Source: DAIPKP01 sp964539095
GTDB taxonomy: Bacteria; Synergistota; Synergistia; Synergistales; Aminiphilaceae
Reading direction: 5' to 3'
Length of the DNA: 64,000 nucleotides
NCBI GenBank assembly: GCA_964539095.1
Contig: CAZIFL010000011.1
Location: 1-64,000, forward strand
The notes under the pieces were generated by a model, which saw only the letters and a program-made list of their open reading frames with translations, did not search any database and was not told where the DNA came from. The position numbers and the translations under genes were made by a program. Positions 17,222-25,408 of the stretch are shown here, one piece after another (within the stretch, counting starts at the first letter, position 1; every line of letters starts with the position of its first letter).

Positions 17222-18126
17222 CGCTTGCAGGGCTCTTCTACAGCCTTCTCACGGCCCTCTGCTGGGGTACCGTGCCGGTAATCTACCGGCGCAACATGGT
17301 GCAGATGCCCTTCGAAAAGATGAATGCCCTGCGCTCCTTCGGTTTTCTGGGGGCCATGGTGCCGCTTGTGGCGTTCTATGCCCCCCAGAGCTTTCTTCAG
17401 GTTCCTCTTCCGGTAATCGGGATGATCGCCGCGGCCTGTCTGGTGGGGAATGTGCTCGGGGATGTGCTCTACATGAAGAGCATCCGCCTCCTGGGGGTGG
17501 GTAAGGCGAGCGCTATTACCAGCATCTCCCCTCTGGTGGTGATGGTGATCTCCGTCTTCTGGCTTGGGGAGAGGATCTCTCTTCTGGGGATGGCGGGGGC
17601 CCTGGCGATCATCTTCGGGCTCAATCTGGTGCGCCGTACCGAGGGAATTCAGCGGCGTTCTCCCGAGGAGGCGAATCTTCGCAAAGGGTTTCTTCTGGCC
17701 GTCCTTACCGCTCTCTGCTGGGGGTGCTCCTTTCCGGTGACCAAATGGATTCTTGCCAACACCGCTGTGGATGTGGCATCCCTTAACTTCTGGCGGGCCG
17801 CCTCCTTTGTCCCCCTCTCCTGGGCCTTCTGGTTTCTCCGAGCCCTCAGCATCCCCAAAGCCGAGAGGGCGACGCCCCTTTGTACCACTACCCGAGGGAT
17901 CTTTCTAGAGCTTCTGGCGGCAGGGGCCCTGGCCCTTGCTCTCGGAGGGTTTTTTCTCGCCCTCGCTCTGGAACGGGCCCCCGCCTCGCTGGTGAGCCCT
18001 CTTACCTCCTCCTATCCTCTTGTCGCCGCCACCTGGGGGCTTCTGCTCTTTAAGGAACGGCTCAACCGAATCCAGCTTTTCGGAGTCTGTTCCATCATCG
18101 GGGGCTCTGTGGTGATCTCTCTATAG
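17218..18126 (+). CDS. EamA/DMT-family transporter
   Basis: A 302-residue drug/metabolite transporter with ten predicted helices in two EamA repeats (the first opening LLTALCWGTVPVIYRRN, the second LTALCWGCSFPVTKW). Family members export amino acids or other metabolites. Start GTG at 17218 overlaps the previous stop (GTGA), so translation is coupled to the MFS gene. Confidence 0.85.
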   Translation: MTLAGLFYSLLTALCWGTVPVIYRRNMVQMPFEKMNALRSFGFLGAMVPLVAFYAPQSFLQVPLPVIGMIAAACLVGNVLGDVLYMKSIRLLGVGKASAITSISPLVVMVISVFWLGERISLLGMAGALAIIFGLNLVRRTEGIQRRSPEEANLRKGFLLAVLTALCWGCSFPVTKWILANTAVDVASLNFWRAASFVPLSWAFWFLRALSIPKAERATPLCTTTRGIFLELLAAGALALALGGFFLALALERAPASLVSPLTSSYPLVAATWGLLLFKERLNRIQLFGVCSIIGGSVVISL

Positions 18127-18135
18127 GCCATGGGC

Positions 18136-18159
18136 CTTTCCATGATATGGAAAGCTTTT
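18136..18159 (+). terminator. Weak hairpin terminator after the EamA gene
   Basis: CTTTCCAT (18136-18143) pairs with ATGGAAAG (18147-18154) around a 3-base loop and is followed by CTTTT. The stem is A+T-rich, so strength is doubtful. Confidence 0.45.
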
Positions 18160-18266
18160 GCCTACGCACTATGGCGGTGCCAACTTTTTTCCTTGGTGGT
18201 ATGATGAGAGGAGAATAGAAAGGTTTTGTTCTCGTATCGACGAAACCGGGAAAGGAGAGAAGATAG

Positions 18267-19016
18267 GTGTATAAAGTCGTATTTCTTCGACATGGAGAGA
18301 GTGTGTGGAATAAGGAAAATCTCTTTACAGGGTGGACCGATGTGGATCTTTCGGAAAAAGGGGTAGAGGAGGCCCACGAGGCGGGGAAGCTCCTGCTTCG
18401 TGAAGGGTTTGATTTTGACGTGGCCTACACCTCGGTTCTTAAAAGGGCCATCCGAACCCTCTGGATCGCTCTCGACGAGATGGATCGCATGTGGCTGCCG
18501 GTGCACCGGCATTGGCGCCTTAACGAGCGGCACTACGGTGCTCTTCAGGGGTTGAACAAGGCGGAGACCGCCGCAAAGTACGGGGATGATCAGGTCTTTA
18601 CCTGGCGCCGCAGCTATGATGTCCCTCCTCCGGCACTCGATGCGGAGGACGAACGCCACCCCGGCAAAGATCCCCGGTATGCCTCTCTTGCTCCCGATGA
18701 GCTTCCCTCCACGGAATGCCTCAAGGATACCGTGGCCCGGGTTGTCCCCCACTGGGAAGAGGTTCTCGCTCCGGAGATCCGCAAGGGACGCAGAGTCCTC
18801 GTGACCGCCCACGGCAACAGCCTTCGGGGGCTGGTGAAGTATCTTGATGACATTTCAGAAGAGGAGATCCCCAAGCTCAACATCCCCACGGGAATTCCCC
18901 TGGTCTACGAGCTGGATCAGGAGCTTCGCCCCCTCAAGCGCTACTATCTCGGGGATGAAGAGGCCGCACGAAAAGCGGCGGAGGCCGTGGCAAACCAGGC
19001 CAAACAGGGGCGGTAA
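18267..19016 (+). CDS. gpmA: 2,3-bisphosphoglycerate-dependent phosphoglycerate mutase
   Basis: A 249-residue glycolytic enzyme interconverting 3- and 2-phosphoglycerate. The phosphohistidine motif is LRHGESVWN (His9), followed by NLFTGWTDVDLS, RRSYDVPPP and the second His in TAHGNSLRGLVKYL. Length matches GpmA of other bacteria. The start is a GTG at 18267 with AAGGAGAG 7 bp upstream. Two exported thioredoxin-like genes follow 3 bp after its stop, an unexpected partnership. Confidence 0.95.
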   Translation: MYKVVFLRHGESVWNKENLFTGWTDVDLSEKGVEEAHEAGKLLLREGFDFDVAYTSVLKRAIRTLWIALDEMDRMWLPVHRHWRLNERHYGALQGLNKAETAAKYGDDQVFTWRRSYDVPPPALDAEDERHPGKDPRYASLAPDELPSTECLKDTVARVVPHWEEVLAPEIRKGRRVLVTAHGNSLRGLVKYLDDISEEEIPKLNIPTGIPLVYELDQELRPLKRYYLGDEEAARKAAEAVANQAKQGR

Positions 19017-19019
19017 GTC

Positions 19020-19529
19020 GTGAAAATCAAATTGATCGCGCCATTATTTGTAGTGCTTATGGTTTTTTTCTTTGGAACTCTGCAGCCTGCTCAGGGGGCT
19101 CCTCTTTTTGCCTCCTACGAAGTCACCCGGCATTCGGATGGAGAGGAGGTCTCCCTGGGAGATTTTGTGGGCTCCCCGGTGATGCTCATGCTCTTCTTCC
19201 CCAACTGCGATGACTGCCAGGAGGAGCTGCAGCTCTTTGAAGAGATGCGAGAAGAGCTGGATCAGCGAGGGGTAACGCTCTTTCCCATCACTAAAGAGCG
19301 TTTCAACCCTCGGCTTGTCTCCAAAACACTGAAGGATCTTGGGGTGGAGCATCTCGAAATTTATTATGATCACATGCCGGGGCTCTTCGAACGCATACCG
19401 GTACGGAACGTGCCGCACCTGATGATCTTTGATGCTTCAGGAACGGTGGTCTACGATGAAAAGGGGCTGATCTCCGAGCCTTTGCTGGAGGAGATTCTTG
19501 ACACCATTGCTCCGAGAAAGGAAGCGTAA
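19020..19529 (+). CDS. Exported thioredoxin-like (TlpA/AhpC-type) protein
   Basis: A 169-residue protein with a cleavable signal peptide (residues 1 to about 26, ending AQGAP) and a thioredoxin fold containing FFPNCDDCQEEL, i.e. a CxxC redox pair, and the cis-proline region RNVPHLMIFD. It probably acts as a periplasmic or surface thiol reductase/oxidase. The GTG start at 19020 comes 3 bp after the gpmA stop, with only a weak ribosome site. The following gene is a homologue, 1 bp away. Confidence 0.8.
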   Translation: MKIKLIAPLFVVLMVFFFGTLQPAQGAPLFASYEVTRHSDGEEVSLGDFVGSPVMLMLFFPNCDDCQEELQLFEEMREELDQRGVTLFPITKERFNPRLVSKTLKDLGVEHLEIYYDHMPGLFERIPVRNVPHLMIFDASGTVVYDEKGLISEPLLEEILDTIAPRKEA

Positions 19530-19530
19530 A

Positions 19531-20049
19531 ATGATTATGAAAAAATGTGGATATGCGGTACTGCTCGGGGTACTCTCTCTTGCCCTTTTAGGATTTTCAG
19601 GATCTGTATCTGCCGCAGAGGTGCCTCTCGGGGGATTTACCCTCTACACTGCTCCGGGGGGAGGTTTGCTGGACACCTCAGATCTGCTGGGAAAGCCGGT
19701 ACTCATGATCTTCTTTACCCCCAACTGCCCAGCCTGTGAGAAGGAGCTTCGGGCTCTGGATCCTCTGGCAGCTTCCTATGAAGAGAGATGGGGGGTCACG
19801 ATTCTCCCCGTCGCTCCCGGCTCGTTGCGAAGTCAGGCTGCCCGTCTGGAGGAGTTTGTACGCCAGCGCTGGGGTGTTGTCTCCCTGGATATCTACACAG
19901 ATGGAGATCCCGGCATGATGGAGGCGCACAAGGTGGAGTACGTCCCCACTCTGGTGCTCTACGACAAAGAGGGAAAGCAAATCTGGAAAGAGACCGGAGC
20001 AGTTCCCTCAACCACGCTGGAGAAGCTCTTCGAAAGCACCCTTCAGTAA
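19531..20049 (+). CDS. Exported thioredoxin-like protein (second copy)
   Basis: A 172-residue paralogue of the preceding gene, with a signal peptide (VLSLALLGFSGSVSAAE), the redox motif FFTPNCPACEKEL and cis-proline region EYVPTLVLYD. The ATG at 19531 has AAGGAA 7 bp upstream; ATG 19537 is an alternative. The tandem pair probably forms a redox relay or handles different partners outside the membrane (inference). A strong hairpin at 20104-20138 follows. Confidence 0.82.
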   Translation: MIMKKCGYAVLLGVLSLALLGFSGSVSAAEVPLGGFTLYTAPGGGLLDTSDLLGKPVLMIFFTPNCPACEKELRALDPLAASYEERWGVTILPVAPGSLRSQAARLEEFVRQRWGVVSLDIYTDGDPGMMEAHKVEYVPTLVLYDKEGKQIWKETGAVPSTTLEKLFESTLQ

Positions 20050-20103
20050 GGAAGATTGCTAGGGAAGAGAGCGTTACGAGCACTACGCCAACACCCACAC
20101 GAA

Positions 20104-20138
20104 GAAGGCCCCCGAAGAGAATACCTTCGGGGGCCTTC
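20104..20138. terminator. Strong hairpin between convergent genes
   Basis: GAAGGCCCCCGAAG (20104-20117) pairs perfectly with CTTCGGGGGCCTTC (20125-20138). There is no clear T-run on the plus strand and only a broken one on the minus strand. It probably ends transcription of both the thioredoxin-like genes and the convergent transglycosylase gene. Confidence 0.6.
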
Positions 20139-20163
20139 TGGCATGTCTCTGTCGGTGAAAAAC

Positions 20164-20790
20164 CTACCCTTCCTTCTGTCTCTTAAGGTAGATGCCGCTC
20201 ATGCTCTTGTAGAAATCGAGAATGGTCTTTTTGTACGATGTTCGGGGGGCTCCGAGGTAGCGATCCAGTGCTCGGTCGGTATCCTGATAGCGCCGGATAT
20301 GATTGGCGAGAAGATAGGTGCCGACGCGGATATTGTTCTGGGGCTCCATGAGATCCTCCAGAGTTTTGATGATCCCGAAGGCCTTTCGGATTGATTTTTG
20401 GTGGGCCTTCCAGTGGATCTGCATAAGGCCGTAGGCTCCCTTGGGAGATCGGGCATCCCATTTTGCGGTCGATTCCTTCACCAGAATGGAGGCTACAAGA
20501 AAGGGATCTACCCCGAACTCCCTCCCCGCATCGGTGATGTACCAGGCGTATTCCCTGGCGGTTTTTTCCGAGAGTGCGCTGTTACGCTGCCTGAGAAAGG
20601 TTGCAATGATAGCGGTTACCCGTTCGTTGTATTTCTGATGCCCCAGGCTCTTCATGACGTTGAACTCAAAGCTCTGGGCAAAGAAATCCGTGGTTTTGGC
20701 AGCCTGAACGGAAGAGGGGAGGAGGAAGAGAAAAAGTCCGAGAAGAAACAGTTTTTGAAATCGAGAAGCAATTTTTGAATGCGTATACAT
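20164..20790 (-). CDS. Lytic transglycosylase (SLT domain), exported
   Basis: A 208-residue exported protein: signal peptide (LFLLGLFLFLLPSSVQA) then an SLT/goose-lysozyme-like domain with FGVDPFLVASILVKES (catalytic Glu in KES), KGAYGLMQIHW and NNIRVGTYLLANHI. It cleaves peptidoglycan glycan strands. The ATG at 20790 has GGGTGA 4 bp upstream; ATGs at 20802/20805 are alternatives. It is a clear paralogue of the next upstream gene. Confidence 0.85.
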   Translation of the reverse strand: MYTHSKIASRFQKLFLLGLFLFLLPSSVQAAKTTDFFAQSFEFNVMKSLGHQKYNERVTAIIATFLRQRNSALSEKTAREYAWYITDAGREFGVDPFLVASILVKESTAKWDARSPKGAYGLMQIHWKAHQKSIRKAFGIIKTLEDLMEPQNNIRVGTYLLANHIRRYQDTDRALDRYLGAPRTSYKKTILDFYKSMSGIYLKRQKEG

Positions 20791-20904
20791 AGAATCACCC
20801 ATCATTTTAAGAATAGCGTTGAGAACAGGAACACACCGGGGAGGGATGGTACCTGAAAAGAGGAGAAAGAACAAGGTAAAAATACCTATTTGTTGTTTTT
20901 TAGT

Positions 20905-20946
20905 TAAAAGAATCTCTCCCCTTATCCCGAAAGGGGGAGGGGAGAG
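20905..20946 (-). terminator. Terminator of the second transglycosylase gene
   Basis: On the minus strand CTCTCCCC pairs with GGGGAGAG (20914-20921 with 20939-20946), followed by ATTCTTTT. It separates the two transglycosylase genes, so each probably has its own promoter. Confidence 0.65.
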
Positions 20947-21022
20947 ATGTCGTGCCAGAGGGAGAAAAATCTTCCCGCTGCTGGCGCACGCGGTAAAAGA
21001 ATTTAGCGATTCAGGAGAAGCA

Positions 21023-21655
21023 TCAGGAGGATTTTTCCCTGTTATAGAGCGAGATCATACGGTGGTAGTATTTCAGAAGGGTGCTCTTGTACTTGGAAGA
21101 TGTTGTCCCCTTGTAGGAGTCGAGAGAGGGATCGACACGCCCTTTGTGTCTTCTTATGAAGTTCGCAAGCATGTAGGCTCCCACCCGGATGTTGTTCTCT
21201 GGTTTCTTGAGATCCTCCACGGAGCGTATGGCGGGGAAGGCTTTGGGGATGCTTTTCTGGTGGACGGACCATTTGATCTGCATAAGGCCATAGCATCCAC
21301 GGTTCTGGGCGTTGGCCCGCACGGTGGACTCCTTTACGATGATCCCCGCGAGGAGAAAGGGATCCACCCCGAATTCACGGGCGGCTTGGAGGACGATCTG
21401 AGCGTATTTTTTGGCGTTTTCGCGGGAGAGCTTGGGGTTTTTTTCCCGAAAGAAGGCGGCGATGGCCTTATCCGCCGGGGGGGCACATTTGGCATCTCCG
21501 AGGGCGCGTATGGTGAGAAAGTGCCGATCGTTATCGAAAAAAGAGGCTTCTCCTGGTGAGGGGTGGAGGAGGGGTGCAATAAGAACACAGAGGAAGAAAA
21601 CGAGAAGCGCTCTACCAAAAAAACGCCCTGGGCCGATTCGCTGGTTATGATTCAC
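21023..21655 (-). CDS. Lytic transglycosylase (SLT domain), exported, paralogue
   Basis: A 210-residue exported protein with signal peptide (LLVFFLCVLIAPLL) and the same SLT layout as its neighbour: FGVDPFLLAGIIVKES, GCYGLMQIKW, NNIRVGAYMLANFIRRH. Start is a GTG at 21655 preceded by GAGGTGA at 6 bp. The tandem pair most likely arose by duplication. Confidence 0.85.
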   Translation of the reverse strand: MNHNQRIGPGRFFGRALLVFFLCVLIAPLLHPSPGEASFFDNDRHFLTIRALGDAKCAPPADKAIAAFFREKNPKLSRENAKKYAQIVLQAAREFGVDPFLLAGIIVKESTVRANAQNRGCYGLMQIKWSVHQKSIPKAFPAIRSVEDLKKPENNIRVGAYMLANFIRRHKGRVDPSLDSYKGTTSSKYKSTLLKYYHRMISLYNREKSS

Positions 21656-21741
21656 AAAGCATCACCTCGTACAGAAAAATTCCGGTGCTTCTCCGATTAT
21701 ACACAATTTCCCCCCAAAAGGCCCTTTTTTAGAGGGGAATT

Positions 21742-22974
21742 TCAAAAATTTTTCTCCTCCTCCAGCAGGTAGCGGTGCAGTTCTTCCCGGGAAATCTCCG
21801 GAGTCTCAAGGATTTTGCGTTTCAAAGCCTTGAGAAGGCTTCCTACAGCGGGGCCTGGCGGGCATCCGACGATCTTCATGCACTCCTCCCCCGAGAAAAA
21901 CAGCCCCTTGCGGGAGGCTCGCAAAAACCGAGCTTTCCAGAGGAGGCAGTACCTCTGAAGCTCCTCTCCATGAACTGCTTTTTGGGGCTCCAGAGAGAGA
22001 AGCTCCAAAAAGTTTTCCAGCCAGGAGAAGCTAAAGCGCTCCAGAAGGTCGAGAGCCTCCGAGGGGGAGAGCCCCCCTCTGCTGCTTCCGTAGAGGTGCA
22101 GAAGCTCCGCCAGCCAGAGAGCTTTTTTGTCGGGCCAGCACCACGTACGGAGAAGAGAGTAGCTTTTTTCCCGCATCTCCCTCGGCTCTTCTTCTCCGGA
22201 GGCTCGAAAAAGATCGAGAAAAAAGGCTCCGGCAGAGCAGGAGAAGGAGTTTCCCCGCTCGCAGCTGCGGGAAAAAAGAGCAAATTGTTCCCGCTGCAAG
22301 AGAGGGAGAGGAGCCCCCCAGAGAGGGGCGAGAAGCCCAGCTTCTTGAAGAAGATCAGGAAAGGAAGGATTCTGCTCCTTGAGCCCCCGGTAGATCTCTT
22401 CACCCACCCGTTCCCCCGGAAGATCTGCACAGGCTTGGGCGAAGGGGGTACAGGCTTTAAGCTCTTTGGGGGGGAGATGAAAATGCTTCAGAGAGGTTCC
22501 GAGACGACAGAGCCGCAACGCCCGGAGCGGGTCCTGCCGTAGCCGGTCTTCAGCGGAGCCGTTCCAGCGCAGCACACGCCTTCGAAGATCTTCGAAGGCC
22601 TGAGGAGAGCCGAAAATCTCTCCCCCCCCATTCATCGCCAGGCTGTTTACCGTAAAGTCGCGGCGGGCAAGATCCTCCTCCAATGAAGAGGCCAGAAAGC
22701 TGCATTCAACGATGGTCCCCGAGGGGAGAGGGAGCAGATAGACCGGGGATGAGGGTTTTCCCAGAAGTCTCCCCCAGGGATAGATCTTTTTCAGAAGCTC
22801 CTGGGGAGCGGTGGTGACGATATCCAGATCATGCAGAGGACGATGCAGCAGAAGATCCCGCACGGCACCCCCTGCAAGAAAGGAAGAAAACCCCAGACTT
22901 TCGAGATTCTGGAGGATTTCGAACCCCTCCTCGAGGAGATTTTGCTGTTGCAGGGAGGTATGTTTTCCATGCAT
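21742..22974 (-). CDS. cca: CCA tRNA nucleotidyltransferase / poly(A) polymerase family
   Basis: A 410-residue class II nucleotidyltransferase: AGGAVRDLLL then the metal-binding DLDIVT, RRDFTVNSLAM, and RLRQDPLRALRLCRLG. The family adds the 3' CCA to tRNA or acts as poly(A) polymerase; some bacteria split the CCA job between two such proteins, which sequence alone does not settle. The ATG at 22974 has GAGAGGAGA 6 bp upstream, giving normal length; longer in-frame extension to 23091 is not supported. Confidence 0.88.
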   Translation of the reverse strand: MHGKHTSLQQQNLLEEGFEILQNLESLGFSSFLAGGAVRDLLLHRPLHDLDIVTTAPQELLKKIYPWGRLLGKPSSPVYLLPLPSGTIVECSFLASSLEEDLARRDFTVNSLAMNGGGEIFGSPQAFEDLRRRVLRWNGSAEDRLRQDPLRALRLCRLGTSLKHFHLPPKELKACTPFAQACADLPGERVGEEIYRGLKEQNPSFPDLLQEAGLLAPLWGAPLPLLQREQFALFSRSCERGNSFSCSAGAFFLDLFRASGEEEPREMREKSYSLLRTWCWPDKKALWLAELLHLYGSSRGGLSPSEALDLLERFSFSWLENFLELLSLEPQKAVHGEELQRYCLLWKARFLRASRKGLFFSGEECMKIVGCPPGPAVGSLLKALKRKILETPEISREELHRYLLEEEKNF

Positions 22975-23062
22975 GGGGTATCTCCTCTCTAAGAAGGTCT
23001 CTGCCTTCGGGGATTCACGACAGGGAGGATACAGGCGTTGCTTCCCCCCTTGGCATGATTTG

Positions 23063-23091
23063 ATTATCCCGGATGGGGAGAGGAAACGCAA
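23063..23091 (-). promoter_or_regulatory. Putative promoter of cca
   Basis: Minus-strand TTGCGT (23091-23086) and GATAAT (23068-23063) spaced by 17 bp, about 90 bp upstream of the cca start in the gap shared with divergent trmO. Confidence 0.5.
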
Positions 23092-23190
23092 TGTTTTCTC
23101 GGGGTAAACCGAAGAGCAGATAAAAAAGAGCTTGCTTTCGGGGGAAAAGGGTGTTATTTTTTCAAAAAAACGTATGAAAGGAAGCCTGTC

Positions 23191-23640
23191 ATGACTGAAA
23201 AGGAGCTACTCTTTACCATGAAGCCTTTGGGATATGTGATCTCCCCCTATACGGAGAGTGGGGAGGCCCCTTCTCAGAGTACCCGCTCGGAGGCGTTGCC
23301 GGGGAAGATCGTGATCTTTCCCGAATATGCTCCGGCCCTTCTGAGGCTGGAAGAATACTCTCATGTGATGGTTTTTTTCTGTTTTCACCTCATGAACGAG
23401 GAGCCCGAGCTTGTGCATCATCCCCGAGGGGGCGGGGAGCTGCGGGGGCTCTTTGCCTCCCGAACCCCCCGCAGGCCCAATCGGATCGGGCTTTCGGTGC
23501 TCCCCCTGGAGCGCATCGAACAGAATGTGCTCTATGTGAGCCAGGTGGACATGCTTGATGGCACACCCGTGCTGGATCTTAAGGCCTATGAGCCGGGGCT
23601 GCTCCCCTCCCCGGAGAAGGTGCGTACTTTGGAACGATAG
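23191..23640 (+). CDS. trmO: tRNA (t6A37) N6-methyltransferase TrmO/YaeB family
   Basis: A 149-residue protein of the UPF0066/TrmO family, which methylates t6A37 of tRNA-Thr with S-adenosylmethionine. The hallmark FASRTPRRPNRIGLS is present, with GKIVIFPEY and DMLDGTPVLDLKAY. It lacks the C-terminal extension of the E. coli protein, as in many archaeal and anaerobe members. ATG 23191 follows AAAGGAAG at 6 bp. A 23-bp perfect hairpin comes 8 bp after its stop. Confidence 0.88.
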   Translation: MTEKELLFTMKPLGYVISPYTESGEAPSQSTRSEALPGKIVIFPEYAPALLRLEEYSHVMVFFCFHLMNEEPELVHHPRGGGELRGLFASRTPRRPNRIGLSVLPLERIEQNVLYVSQVDMLDGTPVLDLKAYEPGLLPSPEKVRTLER

Positions 23641-23648
23641 ATTTTTAC

Positions 23649-23702
23649 GGCAACAGAGCGAAGGCCCCGCAGATTCTTTTGCGGGGCCTTCGCTCTGTTG
23701 CC
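23649..23702. terminator. 23-bp perfect inverted repeat between convergent genes
   Basis: Arms 23649-23671 (GGCAACAGAGCG...) and 23680-23702 are perfectly complementary over 23 bp around an 8-base loop. It lies between trmO and the convergent symporter gene. Neither side has a T-run, so the terminator role is inferred from position only. Confidence 0.6.
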
Positions 23703-23775
23703 GGCGTTATCTGTGGTGGTGTGCTCCGGGAGTATTCCCGAGAGTTTGCAAAAGAAGGATCATCTGCTGACGACG

Positions 23776-25239
23776 TTATACCTTCTCGGGAGCCTCAAAG
23801 AAGAGGTCTACCTGCTCCTCGGGGCTGTGCTTGGTCATGTTGGAGATCAGCACGAGAGCGGTAAAGGAGACTGCCCATCCGATGTAAGAGCCGTCAAAGC
23901 CATAAGGTTTGCCCATAAGGGACCATACGATGGAGGAACCGCCTCCGAGAAGGATGCTCCAGAAAGCTCCCGTAGCGGTAGCGCCCCGCCAGAAGAGAAG
24001 GCCCAGCATGGGGAAGAAGAGCCCCGCAGCGCCGAAGGTGTAGGCGTACATCACCAGGTCGATAACCCGGGGGATCTGATAGGCCAGACCGATGGCGAAG
24101 GCTCCGAGGACGAACACCGCCAAGCGGTTGACGAACATGAGCTGTTTGTCCGACGCCTTGGGGTTGATGAGCTTCCGGTAGATGTCGTTGGTGAAGATGG
24201 CCACACTCCCCATGAGGCAGGAGTCGGCTGTGGAGAGCACCGCCGCCATGTAGGCTGCCACCACGAGCCCCGAAAGGCCGATGGGAAGAATAGTAACGAT
24301 CATGGTGGGGGTAGCAAGTTCGGGATCGCTCAGACCGGGGACGAGGACATGTGCCAGAAGCCCTACAAGGGTCATGCCGATGGCGAAGATAGGCCATTCG
24401 ATGGGGAATCCCGTGAGGAAGATCCCCATTTTGGCGGTCTTCTCATCCTTGGCAGCGATAACCCGCTGGAAAGTGGCGATGGAGATGAACCACACCGGGA
24501 AGATGGAGAGGAACCAACCCACCGCAGTCTTCCAGTCTATGGCCCCCCATTCGGTAAGCCCCGCAGTCTCGGGATTCGCCGCCAGCTGCTCCATAAGGGC
24601 TCCGAAGCCCCCCACTTTGCTCAGCCCCATGGGGACGAGGATACCCACCACGCCGATGGTGAGAATGATCAGCTGATAGACATCCAGGGTGATAACCGCC
24701 TTGAGCCCTCCCATGGAGGTGTAGAGGAGGATGATGACTCCCGCAATGATGATGGTGGTGGTTACGTCGAGGCCGATGGTTCCCGCCACGAGCTTGGCTC
24801 CTGCGATAACCTGGCCGCCGACGAAGGTCCACCAGGCGAGCCCGATAAGCAGTGCCGCCATCATGCCGGTCTTCTTGTCGAATCGAGATTCAAAGAGATC
24901 TCCCGTGGTGAGCCCCTTTACCTTTACGGACCAGCGGTGAAGCTTGGGAGCCAGAAGAAGAGCCGCCAGGCATGCGCTGAGGGCGGAGACACCGATAAGC
25001 CAGGAGCCGGAGATCCCTATGCTGAAGCCCAGTCCACCCATGGCGATGCTGAAACCGCCTCCGAGGTCCGTGGCAGCGGCGGAGCCGGTAGTCCGGATAA
25101 GGCCCATGTTACGGTCTGCTGCAAGGAAAGATTCATTCTCCTTGCCTGTCTCTGCCTGTTTCATGATGTAGTAGCCGATGGAGATAAGAGAAATAAAGTA
25201 CGCAATAACAACCCCTACGTCCAAAATGTGCAGTTGCAT
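23776..25239 (-). CDS. Sodium:solute symporter (SSS family)
   Basis: A 487-residue membrane protein with about 13 helices in the SSS (PutP/PanF) style: FLAADRNMG, ATDLGGGFSIAMGGLGF, YTSMGGLKAVITLDVYQ and the family motif AAYMAAVLSTADSCLMGSVAIFTNDIYRK. These carriers import amino acids, vitamins or sugars with Na+. Placement after kamA and an M20 peptidase suggests amino-acid or peptide-derived substrates such as lysine (inference). The ATG 25239 has GGGAGGT 7 bp upstream. The 170-bp gap before it holds no gene. Confidence 0.9.
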   Translation of the reverse strand: MQLHILDVGVVIAYFISLISIGYYIMKQAETGKENESFLAADRNMGLIRTTGSAAATDLGGGFSIAMGGLGFSIGISGSWLIGVSALSACLAALLLAPKLHRWSVKVKGLTTGDLFESRFDKKTGMMAALLIGLAWWTFVGGQVIAGAKLVAGTIGLDVTTTIIIAGVIILLYTSMGGLKAVITLDVYQLIILTIGVVGILVPMGLSKVGGFGALMEQLAANPETAGLTEWGAIDWKTAVGWFLSIFPVWFISIATFQRVIAAKDEKTAKMGIFLTGFPIEWPIFAIGMTLVGLLAHVLVPGLSDPELATPTMIVTILPIGLSGLVVAAYMAAVLSTADSCLMGSVAIFTNDIYRKLINPKASDKQLMFVNRLAVFVLGAFAIGLAYQIPRVIDLVMYAYTFGAAGLFFPMLGLLFWRGATATGAFWSILLGGGSSIVWSLMGKPYGFDGSYIGWAVSFTALVLISNMTKHSPEEQVDLFFEAPEKV

Positions 25240-25408
25240 AAAGCTAACCTCCCTTGTCTTTGCTCATTCTCTTCTGGCACCGAAATCTTTCCGGAAGAGT
25301 CCACGTTCCCCCTGGCGCAGGTTCTCGTAAGGTTTTTTCAGGAATGATGCTGTAGCGCATCCTCCTCCTTTCCTGGCAAGAGTGTCTCTCCGCCTCTGCG
25401 GATAGAAC

